Shown piece after piece: positions 47,055 through 56,705 of a stretch of 64,000 bases of DNA; position 1 is the stretch's first letter; each line of letters opens with the position of its first letter. The DNA is taken from the NCBI GenBank assembly GCA_963730785.1, contig CAVSTF010000001.1, positions 124,001-188,000 of the forward strand, read 5' to 3'. The stretch is from Bog-473 sp963730785. GTDB taxonomy: Bacteria; Actinomycetota; Acidimicrobiia; Acidimicrobiales; RAAP-2. Position numbers and translations under genes: made by a program. The notes beneath the pieces were generated by a model, which saw only the letters and a list, made by a program, of their open reading frames with translations, did not search any database and was not told the origin of the DNA.

Positions 47055-47321
47055 CCTGTGGGCATCGGCCCGCGAGGGTGTGGACAGACCATGACAGCCT
47101 GGGGATAGCGTGACGGCTCATCCCCAGCTCGGCGGTGGAGCCGGGAAAACAACAAAGGTTGTCGTAAGTTGCCCACACACCAGTGGGGACAAGAATGCGC
47201 CCTTCCACCAGGGATCAAAGCATGTAGTCCACAATCCACAGCCCTTATTACCTTTACTACCTACATGTATCTCCTTCTCTTTCATTAGAGACTGGGGAGA
47301 GTTTCGAAAGGACAACTTTTC
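47055..47321 (+). other. Replication origin oriC between dnaA and dnaN
   Basis: 267-bp gap with DnaA-box-like 9-mers: CTGTCCACA (47079–47087, minus), CTATCCCCA (47100–47108, minus), TCATCCCCA (47118–47126), TTGCCCACA (47169–47177), TTGTCCCCA (47184–47192, minus), TAGTCCACA (47225–47233) and CAATCCACA (47232–47240). They are followed by a pyrimidine- and AT-rich stretch (about 47243–47290), a likely unwinding element. Position between dnaA and dnaN is canonical for actinobacteria. Confidence 0.85.
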
Positions 47322-48437
47322 GTGAAGTTCAGATCCGAGCGCGATGCACTCGTCGAGATGTTGGCCACTGCTGGCCGAGCCGTGGGCACACGGACAACTT
47401 CATCACCGGTGTTGTCTGGTCTATTGCTTTCCTGCACCGGAAATGTGCTTTCGATTACCGGTACCGATTTGGATCTCACCATCCAAGTGACAGAAGAAGT
47501 CATCGGGATTGATGACGGGACCTGTGTCGTTCCCGCTCGACTCTCCACCGACATCGTTCGCCGGTTAGAGCCGGGCGCCGTCACCTTTGAACACGATGAC
47601 GAACACATCACCATTTCCGCCGCCCGATCAAACTTCAAACTTCGGACCTATCCCGTCGTTGAGTTCCCAGCCGTTGGTCGCACGACGGAGGCGACGACAC
47701 AGTTACCCGAGCCGGCCTTGGCTGAAGCGGTGCGACAGGTCGTCCGCGCCGCGTCACATGACGACGCCCGCCCCTTGCTGACCGGTGTGTTGCTGTCGCG
47801 CATCGACGGATCGATCCGCATGGTCGCCACCGACTCTTACCGGATGGCCATGCGCGACCTTCCCGGCGTCCCGGCCTTGCCTGGTGACGAAGATCTCCTG
47901 GTGCCGGCGCGCGCGCTGGCCGAACTGCAACGGCTGCCCAAGGGCAGTGGTGAGGAAGCCGGCAAAGGCAGCATCGGCGTGGCGGCCAGCACCAACGAAA
48001 TCACTTTTTGGCAGGGAAATGTGCAAATCAGCACTCGGTTGCTCGAAGGTCGCTACCCGGATTACAACCAGCTCATTCCCGATCACTACCCGAACAAGTT
48101 GCACCTCGGAAAAGAGTCATTCATCGCCGCGCTGCGTCGCGTGCAGCTCCTGGTGCGCGACAACACCACACCGGTGCGCTTGTCGATGCGCGCCGGCGGC
48201 GTGGACTTGTCGGTGGTCAGCCAAGAAGTCGGCGACGCATCAGAGTCGGTTGATGGAGACTTCTCCGGTGAAGATCTTGTGATTGCCTTCAACCCCTCGT
48301 ACTTGATTGACGGCGTCGAAGCAGTGCAGGGCGACGAAGTAATTCTGGAATCGGCTGACGGAACTCGAGCGGCCACGGTTCGCGGCGCCGAAGACGACCA
48401 GTTCCGGTATCTCCTCATGCCGGTTCGGGTTTCCTGA
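47322..48437 (+). CDS. dnaN: DNA polymerase III sliding clamp (beta)
   Basis: 371 residues, intact. Three repeated clamp domains; ARPLLTGVLLSRIDGSIRMV, ATDSYRMAMRDL and the C-terminal FRYLLMPVRVS that contributes to the partner-binding groove. GTG 47322 with GAAAGGAC ~9 nt upstream. Confidence 0.97.
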   Translation: MKFRSERDALVEMLATAGRAVGTRTTSSPVLSGLLLSCTGNVLSITGTDLDLTIQVTEEVIGIDDGTCVVPARLSTDIVRRLEPGAVTFEHDDEHITISAARSNFKLRTYPVVEFPAVGRTTEATTQLPEPALAEAVRQVVRAASHDDARPLLTGVLLSRIDGSIRMVATDSYRMAMRDLPGVPALPGDEDLLVPARALAELQRLPKGSGEEAGKGSIGVAASTNEITFWQGNVQISTRLLEGRYPDYNQLIPDHYPNKLHLGKESFIAALRRVQLLVRDNTTPVRLSMRAGGVDLSVVSQEVGDASESVDGDFSGEDLVIAFNPSYLIDGVEAVQGDEVILESADGTRAATVRGAEDDQFRYLLMPVRVS

Positions 48438-48456
48438 GCGAACAACTCCTCGGGCG

Positions 48457-49536
48457 TTGAGCCTCCAACGAATTGAACTGACGGATTTTCGTATTTTCGG
48501 TACTGGTTCCTTCGAGCCGGAAGCCGACGGCACGACCGTCATCACGGGTCTCAACGGAACCGGAAAGACCAGCGTGCTCGAAGCAATGGTGTATCTCGGG
48601 ACCCAACGATCATTTCGGGGGGCACCGCGGGAAGCCCTGGTGAGGACGGGTGCCGAACGGGCCATCGTGCGGGCCGAGTGGCGGGGTGAGCACAGCCCGA
48701 CCCTGATTGAGGCCGAAATCTTGTTAGTTGGGCGTAGTCGCACCATGGTCAATCGAAAGTCGGCCACCGGACGGAAAGAACTGAGTTCGGCCGCTCCCTG
48801 CACGATCTTTTCGCCCGAAGACCTGTCATTAGTGAGCGGTGGGCCCAGCATCCGGCGCCAAATGCTCGATGAAGCCCTCGCCCTCTGTGATCCCGAGGGT
48901 GCCCGAGCGGCTGATGCGGCCGATCGGGTCCTGCGCCAGCGGGCCGCCCTGCTGCGCCAAGCCGGCGGTCGCGCCAGCGCGGATGTGGCGGCCACCCTCG
49001 ATGTGTGGGACCAGCGATTGGTCGATTCAGGCAACGTCCTAGTGGCGGCGCGCGAACGGCTGGTCGCCGCCTTGGAGGAATTCGTCCCACCTGCCTATTA
49101 CCGATTGGCCGGTGAAACGGGCCGATCCGTCGTTGAGGAGCACTACCAGCGGAGTTGGGACGGGGAATTGGCGGACGCGCTGCAACAGAGTCGCCGCGAC
49201 GACATCCGCCGGGGCGTCAACACGGTCGGTCCGCACCGCGATGACCTGATCCTCTCTATTGACGGGCGCGAGGCCAGGACGCACGCCTCCCAGGGCGAAC
49301 AGCGGTGCTTGGCGCTGGCCCTCCGCATTGGCATTCACCAACTGGTGGTGGCTCGAACGGGCATCATCCCCACCCTCTTGCTCGATGATGTGTTTTCTGA
49401 ACTGGATCCGAACCGAAGCAAAGCCCTGTTGGCCGAGCTGCCGGCCGGTCAATCCATCCTGACCACGGCCTCACCGCTGCCCGAAGGCATTGAAATAGCC
49501 CGAATTTTCCAAATTGATGAGCTGGTGCAGCAATGA
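48457..49536 (+). CDS. recF: DNA replication and repair protein RecF
   Basis: 359 residues. TTG 48457 gives LSLQRIELTDFRIFG, as in RecF. Walker A VITGLNGTGKTSVLEAM, signature ASQGEQRCLALALRIG, Walker B PTLLLDDVFSELDP. Loads RecA at gaps. The DUF721 start overlaps its stop. Confidence 0.95.
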   Translation: MSLQRIELTDFRIFGTGSFEPEADGTTVITGLNGTGKTSVLEAMVYLGTQRSFRGAPREALVRTGAERAIVRAEWRGEHSPTLIEAEILLVGRSRTMVNRKSATGRKELSSAAPCTIFSPEDLSLVSGGPSIRRQMLDEALALCDPEGARAADAADRVLRQRAALLRQAGGRASADVAATLDVWDQRLVDSGNVLVAARERLVAALEEFVPPAYYRLAGETGRSVVEEHYQRSWDGELADALQQSRRDDIRRGVNTVGPHRDDLILSIDGREARTHASQGEQRCLALALRIGIHQLVVARTGIIPTLLLDDVFSELDPNRSKALLAELPAGQSILTTASPLPEGIEIARIFQIDELVQQ

Positions 49537-49865
49537 GCGAGGATCGTCGTCGTGGCCATCGGGGCATCGATGCCGGCCCCCAACACGTCTCGCAGGCCAT
49601 GGACAAAGTCCTGGGACGCCTGGGCGGCGCCCCATCGGCCAATGTCATGGACCTGGTGTTCGGCCGCTGGGAAGAGATCGCCGGGGCCGAATGCGCCGCC
49701 CACGTCCAACCCCTGCGGGTGGGCGGCAGCACCCTCACCGTGAGCGTGGATCACCCGGCCTGGGCCACCAAGGCGCGTATGGAATCGGGTCGGATGCTGC
49801 GCCGGCTCAAGGACTTGGGGGACGCGTCGATAGAGCGAATCGAAGTCGTGGTGGAGCGCCGATAA
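49533..49865 (+). CDS. DUF721 (DciA-like) protein
   Basis: 110 residues, in the conserved place between recF and gyrB. VFGRWEEIAGAECAAHVQPL and TLTVSVDHPAWATKARM are the DUF721/KH-like DciA pattern. DciA-type proteins load the replicative helicase where DnaC/DnaI is missing; no loader gene is seen near dnaB, which fits. Overlaps recF (ATGA). Confidence 0.88.
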   Translation: MSEDRRRGHRGIDAGPQHVSQAMDKVLGRLGGAPSANVMDLVFGRWEEIAGAECAAHVQPLRVGGSTLTVSVDHPAWATKARMESGRMLRRLKDLGDASIERIEVVVERR

Positions 49866-49966
49866 TTGATGGTGGGCGACCGTTCATAGGTGACGAAAAC
49901 ACCCGTACGTCGGGTAGGATGGGGCGTTCACATCGGAAGGCCGAAGGTAGCTGACTCGGGTATTCG

Positions 49967-51961
49967 ATGTGCACCTCGAAGACTGTGGTTTTGAAAGGCG
50001 CGCCCGTGGCAATCAAGGTTGAGGCTCCGCAAGATGGTTCGTATGGCGAAGCCGACATCACCATTCTTGAAGGCCTGGAGGCAGTACGGAAGCGGCCGGG
50101 TATGTACATCGGCTCGACCGGGCCGAGTGGTCTTCACCACCTGGTCTGGGAAGTGGTCGACAACTCGGTCGACGAAGCCATGGCCGGGCGGTGCACCCGC
50201 ATCGACGTCACCATGCTGGCCGACGGCGGTTGTCGGGTCACCGACGACGGCGCGGGCATCCCGGTGGGACCCCACCCGAAGAACCCCAAAATGTCGACGG
50301 CCGAAATCGTGCTGACCACGCTGCACGCCGGCGGAAAGTTCGGCGGAACCGGTTACCAGGTCTCCGGTGGCCTCCATGGCGTCGGCATCTCGGTCGTGAA
50401 CGCGCTCTCCAGCCGTCTGATCCTCGAAGTTGACCGCGACGGGCAGCACTGGGTGGCTGAGTTCGAGAAGGGTGGAAAGACCAAGCAGAAGGTCACCGAT
50501 ACCGGCCCGGCTCCCACTGATCGCTCCACCGGTGAGCCCCGTCACGGCACCACCGTGACGTTCTGGCCCGACAGCACCGTCTTCGACGAGGTTGATTTCC
50601 GGGCCCAGACCATCGTCGAGCGGCTGCAGATCATGGCCTTTTTGAACAAGGGTCTCGAAATCCGCTTCACCGACGAGCGGCCCGACCCGGTACTCAAGAC
50701 CAACTTCAAGTACGCCGGCGGCATCGTCGACTTCGTCAAGCATCTCAACGCCTCGAAAGAGGCGCTCTTCCGCAAGGTGGCTTCCTTCGAGGAAGCCGAG
50801 GAGGCGCAGGAAGTTGAGATCGCCCTGCAGTGGAACACCGGCTATCACGAGTCGATCCACTCCTTCGCCAACGGCATCTCGACCATCGAGGGCGGCATGC
50901 ACGTGGAGGGCTTCTCCAAGGCCCTGACCAACGGCATCAACCGCTACGCCCGGGCACGCAATCTCCTGAAGGAAAAAGAGGAGAACCTCAAGGGCGAGGA
51001 CATTCGCGAAGGCCTGACCGCCATCATTTCGGTTCGGCTCCGCGACCCGCAGTTCGAAGGTCAGACCAAGGCCAAGTTGGGCAATGTCTCCATCCGCTCG
51101 CTGGTCGAGCGCTCGACCAACAAGAAGCTGAACGAGTGGCTCGAAGAGAACCCGCGCGAAGCCAGCCAAATCGTCCAGAAATCGACCCAGGCCGCTCGCG
51201 CCCGCATGGCCGCCCAAGGCGCCCGTGACCTGACCCGACGCAAGTCGGCCCTCGACGGCGCCGGCTTGCCCGGCAAGTTGGCCGACTGCTCATCGCGCGA
51301 CCCGCGCGAATCAGAAATCTTCATTGTGGAAGGAAACTCGGCCGGGGGTTCGGCCAAGGACGCCCGCAACCCGCACACCCAGGCCATCCTGCCCATCCGG
51401 GGCAAGATCCTCAACGTTGAGCGGGCCCGCATCGACAAGATGTTGAAGAACGCCGAAGTACAGGCGCTCATTTCGGCCATCGGTGCCGGTTTGGCTGACG
51501 AGTTCGACGTCACGAAGATCCGCTACCACAAGGTGATCCTGCTGGCCGATGCCGATGTCGACGGCAGCCACATCCGAACCTTGCTGCTGACGTTCTTCTT
51601 CCGCCAGATGAAGCCACTGGTCGAGGGCGGCTACGTCTACGTGGCCCAACCGCCCCTGTTCTCGACGCTGGTCGGTAAGGACAAGGTGTACCTCAAGGAT
51701 GAAGCGGCCAAGGCCGCCTTCTTGGCCGAGCACCCGGACCACAAGCACGAGTTCAACCGCCTGAAGGGTCTGGGCGAAATGGACTACGACGAACTGCGCG
51801 ACACCACCATGAACCCGTCACTGCGCTCGTTGCTGCAGATCAACGTGGAGCAGGCCGCCCTGGCCGACGAGGTGTGCTCAATCCTGATGGGTGACGACGT
51901 CGAGCTGCGACGCCACTTCATCCAGACGAACGCCAAAGACGTTCGCTTTCTCGATATCTAA
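49967..51961 (+). CDS. gyrB: DNA gyrase subunit B
   Basis: 664 residues. GHKL ATPase with LEGLEAVRKRPGMYIGST, EVVDNSVDEAMAG, DDGAGIPVG, GGLHGVGISVVNALS; Toprim with FIVEGNSAGGSAKDARN and KVILLADADVDGSHIRTL. Start ATG 49967 or the GTG 13 codons later; the extra N-terminal residues (CTSKTVVLKGAP) are not conserved. Confidence 0.97.
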   Translation: MCTSKTVVLKGAPVAIKVEAPQDGSYGEADITILEGLEAVRKRPGMYIGSTGPSGLHHLVWEVVDNSVDEAMAGRCTRIDVTMLADGGCRVTDDGAGIPVGPHPKNPKMSTAEIVLTTLHAGGKFGGTGYQVSGGLHGVGISVVNALSSRLILEVDRDGQHWVAEFEKGGKTKQKVTDTGPAPTDRSTGEPRHGTTVTFWPDSTVFDEVDFRAQTIVERLQIMAFLNKGLEIRFTDERPDPVLKTNFKYAGGIVDFVKHLNASKEALFRKVASFEEAEEAQEVEIALQWNTGYHESIHSFANGISTIEGGMHVEGFSKALTNGINRYARARNLLKEKEENLKGEDIREGLTAIISVRLRDPQFEGQTKAKLGNVSIRSLVERSTNKKLNEWLEENPREASQIVQKSTQAARARMAAQGARDLTRRKSALDGAGLPGKLADCSSRDPRESEIFIVEGNSAGGSAKDARNPHTQAILPIRGKILNVERARIDKMLKNAEVQALISAIGAGLADEFDVTKIRYHKVILLADADVDGSHIRTLLLTFFFRQMKPLVEGGYVYVAQPPLFSTLVGKDKVYLKDEAAKAAFLAEHPDHKHEFNRLKGLGEMDYDELRDTTMNPSLRSLLQINVEQAALADEVCSILMGDDVELRRHFIQTNAKDVRFLDI

Positions 51962-51983
51962 GTAGTCAACGGAGTAAGACCAC

Positions 51984-54498
51984 ATGGCACGACAATCCAC
52001 ACGGGGCGGTTCTGGTCGCGGGCGCGGCGGCGGCGGCAGCGGCGCGCTTCCCCCCGGCGAAGAGGCGCCGATCGGCTCCATTGAACCGATCGAGATCCAA
52101 GAGGAGATGGAGCGCTCGTTCCTCGAGTACTCCATGTCGGTCATTGTGGCCCGGGCCCTGCCCGACGTCCGGGACGGGTTGAAGCCGGTACAGCGCCGGA
52201 TCCTCTACTCCATGTTCGACAAGGGCCTTCGCCCCGATCGCCCGTACAACAAGTGCGCCAAGGTCGTGGGTGATGTCATGGGGAGCTACCACCCCCACGG
52301 TGACTCTTCCATCTACGAAGCGCTGGCCCGCATGGTCCAGGAATTCTCGCTTCGCCACCCCCTGGTCGACGGTCACGGCAGTTTCGGTGGCCGTAGCCCC
52401 GACGACGGCCCCGCCGCCATGCGGTACACCGAATGTCGGATGGCGCCGTTGGCCCTGGAACTCATGGCCGACATTGACGAGGAAACCGTCGACATGGTGG
52501 CCAACTACGACGGCACCGATGAAGAGCCGGTTGTTTTACCGGGCCGGTTCCCCAACCTGCTCATCAACGGGTCAACCGGTATCGCCGTGGGTATGGCCAC
52601 CAACATCCCGCCCCACAACATGGGCGAAGTGATTGATGCCGCCATCCACATCTTGCACAATCCCGAGGCCACACCGGACGACCTCATGGCCTTCGTCAAA
52701 GGCCCCGACTTTCCCACCGGCGCATTGATCATGGGCCGCCAAGGCATTCTCGACGCCTACCGCACCGGTCGCGGCTCCATCAAGATGCGCGCCGTCGCCG
52801 AAATTGAAGAAGGTCGAGTCGGCGATCGCATCGTCGTCACCGAGTTCCCCTACCAAACTTCGGTCGAAGTCATCGAACAGAAGATCACCGATCTGGTCAG
52901 GTCGGGCGATCTGGACGGCATCAGCGAGTTGCGCAACGCCTCGGCCAACCAAGAGCCCCGGCTGGTCATCGAACTCAAGCGGGACGCCAACGCCAACGTG
53001 GTGCTGAACAACCTCTTCAAGCAGACACCAATGCAGACCAGTTTCGGCGTGAACATGCTGGCGCTGGTCGACAGCGTTCCCCGCACCCTGAACCTGGCCC
53101 AGGCCCTCTCGCACTACATCGACCATCAGATCGAAGTCGTCACCCGCCGCTCCGAATTCAGGTTGCGCAAGGCCCGCGATAGGGCTCACATCGTCGAAGG
53201 CCTTCTGCGGGCCATCGACATGTTGGATGCGGTGATCGCCGCTATCCGTGGTTCAGCGGACCGGCCCGAAGCCAAGGCCTCCTTGATGGCGGAGCCGTTC
53301 TCCTTCAGTGAGGAGCAAGCGGTCCACATCCTGGACATGCAGCTCGGTCGACTCACTCGCCTCGGTAAATCCGATCTCGAAGAGGAAATGGCCAAGTTGC
53401 TCGAAACCATTGCCGAGCTCGAGGCGATCCTCTCCGACGACACGAAGCTACGCGGCGTCATCGCCACCGAAATGACGGCCATCCGGGACAAGTTCGCCAA
53501 TGAGCGACGCAGCATCATCACGCACGACCCGGGTGAGATGGGCGTGGAAGACCTCATCGACGACGAGGAAATCGTCGTCACCATGACGAGCGCCGGCTAC
53601 ATCAAGTCGGTGGCCGCCGCCGCCTTCCGCACCCAGGGACGTGGTGGCCGTGGCGTCCAGGGCGCCCGGCTGAAGGAAGAAGACCTGGTCAACCAGGTGG
53701 TCCACGCCTCGGCGCTCGTCCCACCTCCTCCTGTTCTCCAATCAGGGGAAGGTCTACCGACTTCGGGGCCATGAGATCCCGATGAAGGAACGGACGGCCA
53801 AGGGCACCGCCGCGGTCAACCTGGTGCCGCTGGCCCCGAATGAATCCATTCAGGCCATCATTGTCACCCGCGAATTTTCGCCCGATCAGTTCCTGGTCTT
53901 CGCCACCGCGCAAGGTCAGGTGAAGAAGACGGCCATGAGCGAGTACGACAAGTCGCGCCGGGAAGGCTTCATCGCCATCAACCTGCGCGAAGGCGATGAG
54001 CTGGTTCGAGTGGTGGCCACTTCCGGGGACGACGACATTTTCGAAGTCACCCGTAGTGGCATGACGATCCGCTTCAATGAGGGGGACGTACGGGCCATGG
54101 GTCGAGACGCGGCCGGTGTGCGCGGCATTCGGCTCAAGGCGGGCGACGCCGTGGTCTCTTGTGACGTCGCGGCAGACGACACGGACATTTTGATGGTGAC
54201 CGACGCCGGCTACGGCAAGCGGACCAAGCTGGAGCGCTTCAATCGCCAGGCTCGCGGCGGGCAAGGTGTTCGCGGCATCCGATTGACGGGCAAGCGTGGT
54301 TCGGTGGTCGCCGCGTTCATGGTCGCGCTCGACGAGGAGATCCTCATGGTGTCCTCGGGTGGCGTGGTCATTCGAACGGCCGCGCGCGAAATTGCCTCGC
54401 AAGGTCGGGACGCCACTGGTGTCCGGGTCATGAATCTCGATGACGGCCAGACCGTCGCCGCAGTTGCTCGGGTGACGGCGGAGGACGAAGAGGCCTAG
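51984..54498 (+). CDS. gyrA: DNA gyrase subunit A (one frameshift)
   Basis: About 838 residues. Quinolone-resistance region GSYHPHGDSSIYEALARM (Ser and Glu at the two classical positions), catalytic Tyr in AAMRYTECRM, and the beta-pinwheel. An indel near 53718–53724 breaks the frame at the start of the pinwheel; the downstream frame resumes with HLLLFSNQGKVYRLRGHEI. Since gyrA is essential this is almost surely a sequence error. The N-terminus carries a 25-residue Gly/Arg tail (RGGSGRGRGGGGSG), and the GyrA box reads QGRGGRG instead of QRRGGKG. Confidence 0.95.
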
Positions 54499-55464
54499 TT
54501 GGTGGCCGCTCCGGTGGCGTGGAAGGTCAACGTAAACGGCGCCCGAGCGGGGAAGTAGTAGCCAATGAATTTGGAACCTTCGTAGACATAGGCCCGGCCT
54601 GATCCGCTGGCCGTACGTATGACGTCGGTGCTGCTGACGGTGAAGGCCTTGTAGTCGCCACCCGGCATGACCTGCTCGTAGAGCGGCTTGGTTTGACCAA
54701 CCTGGGTCACTTCCATCCAGCACGGATATTTGAACGCCGCCATCTTGACCGTGAACGACTTGGCGCTGACATTGAAGGTGACCTGGTCACTGGCCGGTCC
54801 ATTCACGATGGACACTTTCGGAGGTGGCACGCGCCACGACATGTCGGTGGTGATGGGATGGGGTGTTGGCGGAGCCAAACCAATTCGACACCGTGGAAAT
54901 GGAGCTGTGGTACCAACCGGCCACATGGGGACGCTCAATCAAGGCACCGGCGCCCAGCAGCACCAGCACCGCCACGATGGCGACGAGCACTTTGAGACCG
55001 GTGGGGGCACCGGCACCGAAGTCATCAGGTCGGTCGTAGCCAACGATGGCGACGGGCCCGGTCTTGGGGCCAACCTGTTCGACCATTCCGGTGATGGAAT
55101 CGTCAAATTCTTCGGAGACCGGAACTAAATAACGGTGTTCCCTCTCCGTTGTCCACATGGGCCGCCGGGCGCTCGGCCAAAACTCCACCGCGGCCATGAC
55201 GAAGGCATCGCCGTTGAGGTTGAGCGAAGTGGCGTAGCGCCTGAGAGCGGTCAGGGTCTCCACTCGATCAGGCAGTCGGTCCACCATGCCTGTTTCAAAG
55301 GCCTCGATCTCCAACATTGAGATACCGGCCGATGCCGCGGCGTCGGCTCTGGTCAGCAGGCGCAGTTCGCGGGCGGATCGGAGGGACTGCCCCAAGTCCA
55401 TGAGTGACCCCAGCGAGGAAGGTTGGGGTTCCCATGGTGACCCGCTGTCCCCACTCGACTCCAC
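54495..55464 (-). CDS. RodZ-like protein: helix-turn-helix, one membrane helix, periplasmic domain (frameshifted)
   Basis: About 320 residues. Cytoplasmic Xre-like HTH (MDLGQSLRSARELRLLTRAD, AASAGISMLEIEAFETG), linker, membrane helix GLKVLVAIVAVLVLLGAGAL, then an extracytoplasmic beta domain (VSIVNGPASDQVTFNVSAKS … YVYEGSKFIGYYFPARAP) like RodZ DUF4115. An indel near 54875 separates helix and beta domain. Start uncertain: GTG 55464 (GGGGGGAC upstream), ATG 55401 or TTG 55515 overlapping the GNAT stop. The stop overlaps the gyrA stop. RodZ proteins couple MreB to cell-shape control. Confidence 0.75.
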
Positions 55465-55511
55465 GTGTCCCCCCGAACTGGTGATGTACGGAATCTTACT
55501 GACGGTGCGGC

Positions 55512-55946
55512 TCAATTTTCGGCGGGCGGCTGCAGGTTCTGCACAAAACGAACGTCCTCGTGGTCACGCCGGTAGCCAACCGAGGCCCAGAATGCCATGG
55601 CCACCGGATGGGCTTCGACCGCAAGGAGACTGAGCCGGCGCGCTCCGAGGGAGCGCAGGCGATTTTCGCCTTCGTTGACCAGGCGGCGACCGAGTCCTTG
55701 GTGCCGATAGTCGGGGTGCACCGCCAGCCGGTAGAAGCCGGCGCGCCACCCATCCCAGCCGGCGATGAGGGTCCCGACGATCTCGTCCCCGTCGGTGGCC
55801 ACTAAGAACGCGTCAGGATCGTGCCGCCAAAGGGCGTTGAGGCCATCAAGATCATCGGTGGAAGATGTCACTTCGGTGGCGATCACCCAGAAGGAGAGGA
55901 TGGCTTCAAACTGCGCAGGCGTCGCACGTCCGAGAACTACCGCCAT
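55512..55946 (-). CDS. GNAT family N-acetyltransferase
   Basis: 144 residues from ATG 55946. GRATPAQFEAILSFWVIA, EIVGTLIAGWDGWRAGFYRL and the acetyl-CoA loop VHPDYRHQGLGRRLVNEGE (R/Q-x2-G-x-G/A). AMAFWASVGYRRD is typical near the C-terminus. Substrate unknown. 11 nt after lepB. Confidence 0.88.
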   Translation of the reverse strand: MAVVLGRATPAQFEAILSFWVIATEVTSSTDDLDGLNALWRHDPDAFLVATDGDEIVGTLIAGWDGWRAGFYRLAVHPDYRHQGLGRRLVNEGENRLRSLGARRLSLLAVEAHPVAMAFWASVGYRRDHEDVRFVQNLQPPAEN

Positions 55947-55957
55947 GACGCGTCGAC

Positions 55958-56641
55958 CTAAAAGAGGTGCAAACCCGTGATCGGCCAGATGCGCAACTCC
56001 ACCTTGCCCACAATGAGTGACTTCGAGATCGGTCCCCAGTAGCGACTGTCGCATGATTCGGTGCGGTTATCACCCATGACGAAGTAGTCATCGGCGGGAA
56101 TTACGTAGGGCTTCTCAAGGTTGAAGGTCGTGCCACTGGGGCCCGGGTAGGTGACGCCCTGCACAGATGAGGGCAACCATGACTCATTCAATTGTTTGCC
56201 GTTGATGAGGACGTAGCTCTTGGCTCCCTTGGTCAAAGAAATCGTCTCGCCGGGTAGGCCAACCACTCGCTTGACGAGGTCGGCTACCGGTGGACCGCCA
56301 CAGTCTTCGTCGGCTGGTCGCTTGAACACCACGATGTCGCCGCGATGGACCGAATGAAGGTGATAGCTCAACTTGTTGACCAAAATGCGGTCGCCAATCT
56401 TCAGAGTGGGCTCCATGGAGCCCGACGGAATGAAGAAGGTCTGCACCACGAAGAGGCGAAGGAGGACGGCCAACGTCAAGGCGACGACGACGATGAAACC
56501 GCCCTCTCGTATCCAGCGGCCGGTGGACCCCGGAGCGGTGTGGCGCCCCCGGGGTTGCCGGCGGGGCGGACCGCTGAATGTCCCCGTCGTCGAATCGTCA
56601 CTCTCGACCAGCATGGTCGGATCGCTGGGGTCGGGCGTCAC
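55958..56641 (-). CDS. lepB: Signal peptidase I
   Basis: 227 residues. N-terminal cytoplasmic segment, one membrane anchor (GGFIVVVALTLAVLLRLFVV), catalytic Ser in FIPSGSMEPTLKIGDRILV, general base Lys in DLVKRVVGLPGETI, and box E GDNRTESCDSRYWG. Cleaves exported protein signal peptides. GTG 56641 has TAGCCT 9 nt upstream. Confidence 0.95.
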   Translation of the reverse strand: MTPDPSDPTMLVESDDSTTGTFSGPPRRQPRGRHTAPGSTGRWIREGGFIVVVALTLAVLLRLFVVQTFFIPSGSMEPTLKIGDRILVNKLSYHLHSVHRGDIVVFKRPADEDCGGPPVADLVKRVVGLPGETISLTKGAKSYVLINGKQLNESWLPSSVQGVTYPGPSGTTFNLEKPYVIPADDYFVMGDNRTESCDSRYWGPISKSLIVGKVELRIWPITGLHLF

Positions 56642-56656
56642 GGTAGGGGCAGGCTA
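56642..56656 (-). promoter_or_regulatory. Possible leaderless promoter of lepB
   Basis: Minus-strand TAGCCT (56651–56656), 9 nt, GTG 56641; no Shine-Dalgarno sequence. Confidence 0.35.
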
Positions 56657-56705
56657 CTCGCCCCACCTGCGCCATCTGGGGCGCCTCGGCGGGGGAAACG
56701 CGTGA

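Noticed and set aside
47055..47321. Small proteins in the dnaA–dnaN gap
   Set aside because: The gap is the expected oriC with many DnaA-box-like 9-mers; open frames there are short and featureless.
49928..51217. Long open frame antisense to gyrB
   Set aside because: Same reason: low-complexity Gly/Asp/His-rich shadow translation opposite a certain gene.
53715..53730. Programmed frameshift in gyrA
   Set aside because: No slippery heptamer or downstream structure is evident, and the break is of the same kind as in many other genes of the window.
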